This document shows positions 63,923 through 64,000 of a DNA stretch of 64,000 nucleotides, in pieces. The stretch comes from Arion vulgaris (lineage: Eukaryota > Mollusca > Gastropoda > Stylommatophora > Arionidae). The stretch spans positions 58,547,152-58,611,151 of the forward strand of contig CM036755.1 of NCBI GenBank assembly GCA_020796225.1, in the 5' to 3' direction. The position numbers and the translations under genes are program-made. Every line of letters begins with the position of its first letter. The stretch's first letter is position 1. The notes beneath the pieces were generated by a model, which was not told the DNA's origin, did not search any database, and was given only the letters and a program-made list of their open reading frames with translations.

Positions 63923-64000
63923 GAAAACATATGCAATCTCACGAGAATGAAGGTATAGAACTTAACGTGAACAGTTCGGGCATAATTTCAATGTTATATA
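63923..64000. other. Window end, unassigned
   Basis: No recognisable feature before the window ends. Confidence 0.4.

Noticed and set aside
1..64000. An undescribed defence, secondary-metabolite or other multigene system
   Set aside because: No host or bacterial-type gene cluster is visible; all coding traces belong to transposons.

Overview
The window is AT-rich eukaryotic DNA in which I find no host protein-coding gene, rRNA, tRNA gene or prokaryotic signal. Short retroelements derived from tRNA, RTE-type and RNase H-bearing LINE debris, hAT and Tc1/mariner miniature elements, and very extensive minisatellites together point to an invertebrate animal. The SINE core containing 'catgtcgtaagaggcgacta' resembles SINEs I recall from molluscs, so a mollusc or other lophotrochozoan is my best guess. 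That is an inference, not a result.

I give local names to the families. LINE-a: full-length RTE. LINE-b: RTE relative with an (ATT)n tail. LINE-c: RT family with 'QCQTW'. LINE-d: (GAA)n tail, 'QATRTAQD'. LINE-e: 'YFGHIKRHE', (TGA)n tail. LINE-f: RT with 'NYRGI' and 'FIDLKNAFD'. LINE-g: RNase H plus 'TTEHILQNC'. SINE-a to SINE-h are tRNA-derived or tRNA-like short elements.

Layout. 0-5 kb: LINE-f RT pieces broken up by SINEs and a hAT remnant. 5-14 kb: a SINE with perfect target duplications, a 0.9 kb AGT/AAT microsatellite and several minisatellites. 14-27 kb: hAT remnant, LINE-c and LINE-e copies, nested SINEs, and a 2 kb array of 37 copies of a 55-bp unit grown from a SINE head. 28-36 kb: LINE-g debris, then a 1.6 kb 28-bp array and a 4.3 kb 47-bp array with higher-order structure. 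36-48 kb: MITEs, many SINEs and a GC-rich island of unknown origin (45.2-46.5 kb). 48.4-52.2 kb: a nearly complete, frameshifted RTE element (minus strand) inserted into a 52-bp minisatellite. 53-64 kb: more LINE debris, a 2 kb 45/46-bp array, a 2.3 kb 8/9-bp array and a 23-bp array, several of them lying inside LINE copies.

The elements form a parasite community rather than a pathway. RTE-type LINEs presumably supplied the enzymes that moved SINEs with matching short tails; hAT and mariner transposases moved the MITEs; and many of the minisatellites were amplified from sequence inside earlier transposon copies. I found no convincing new functional system. The most notable signal is this repeated conversion of transposon pieces into tandem arrays.
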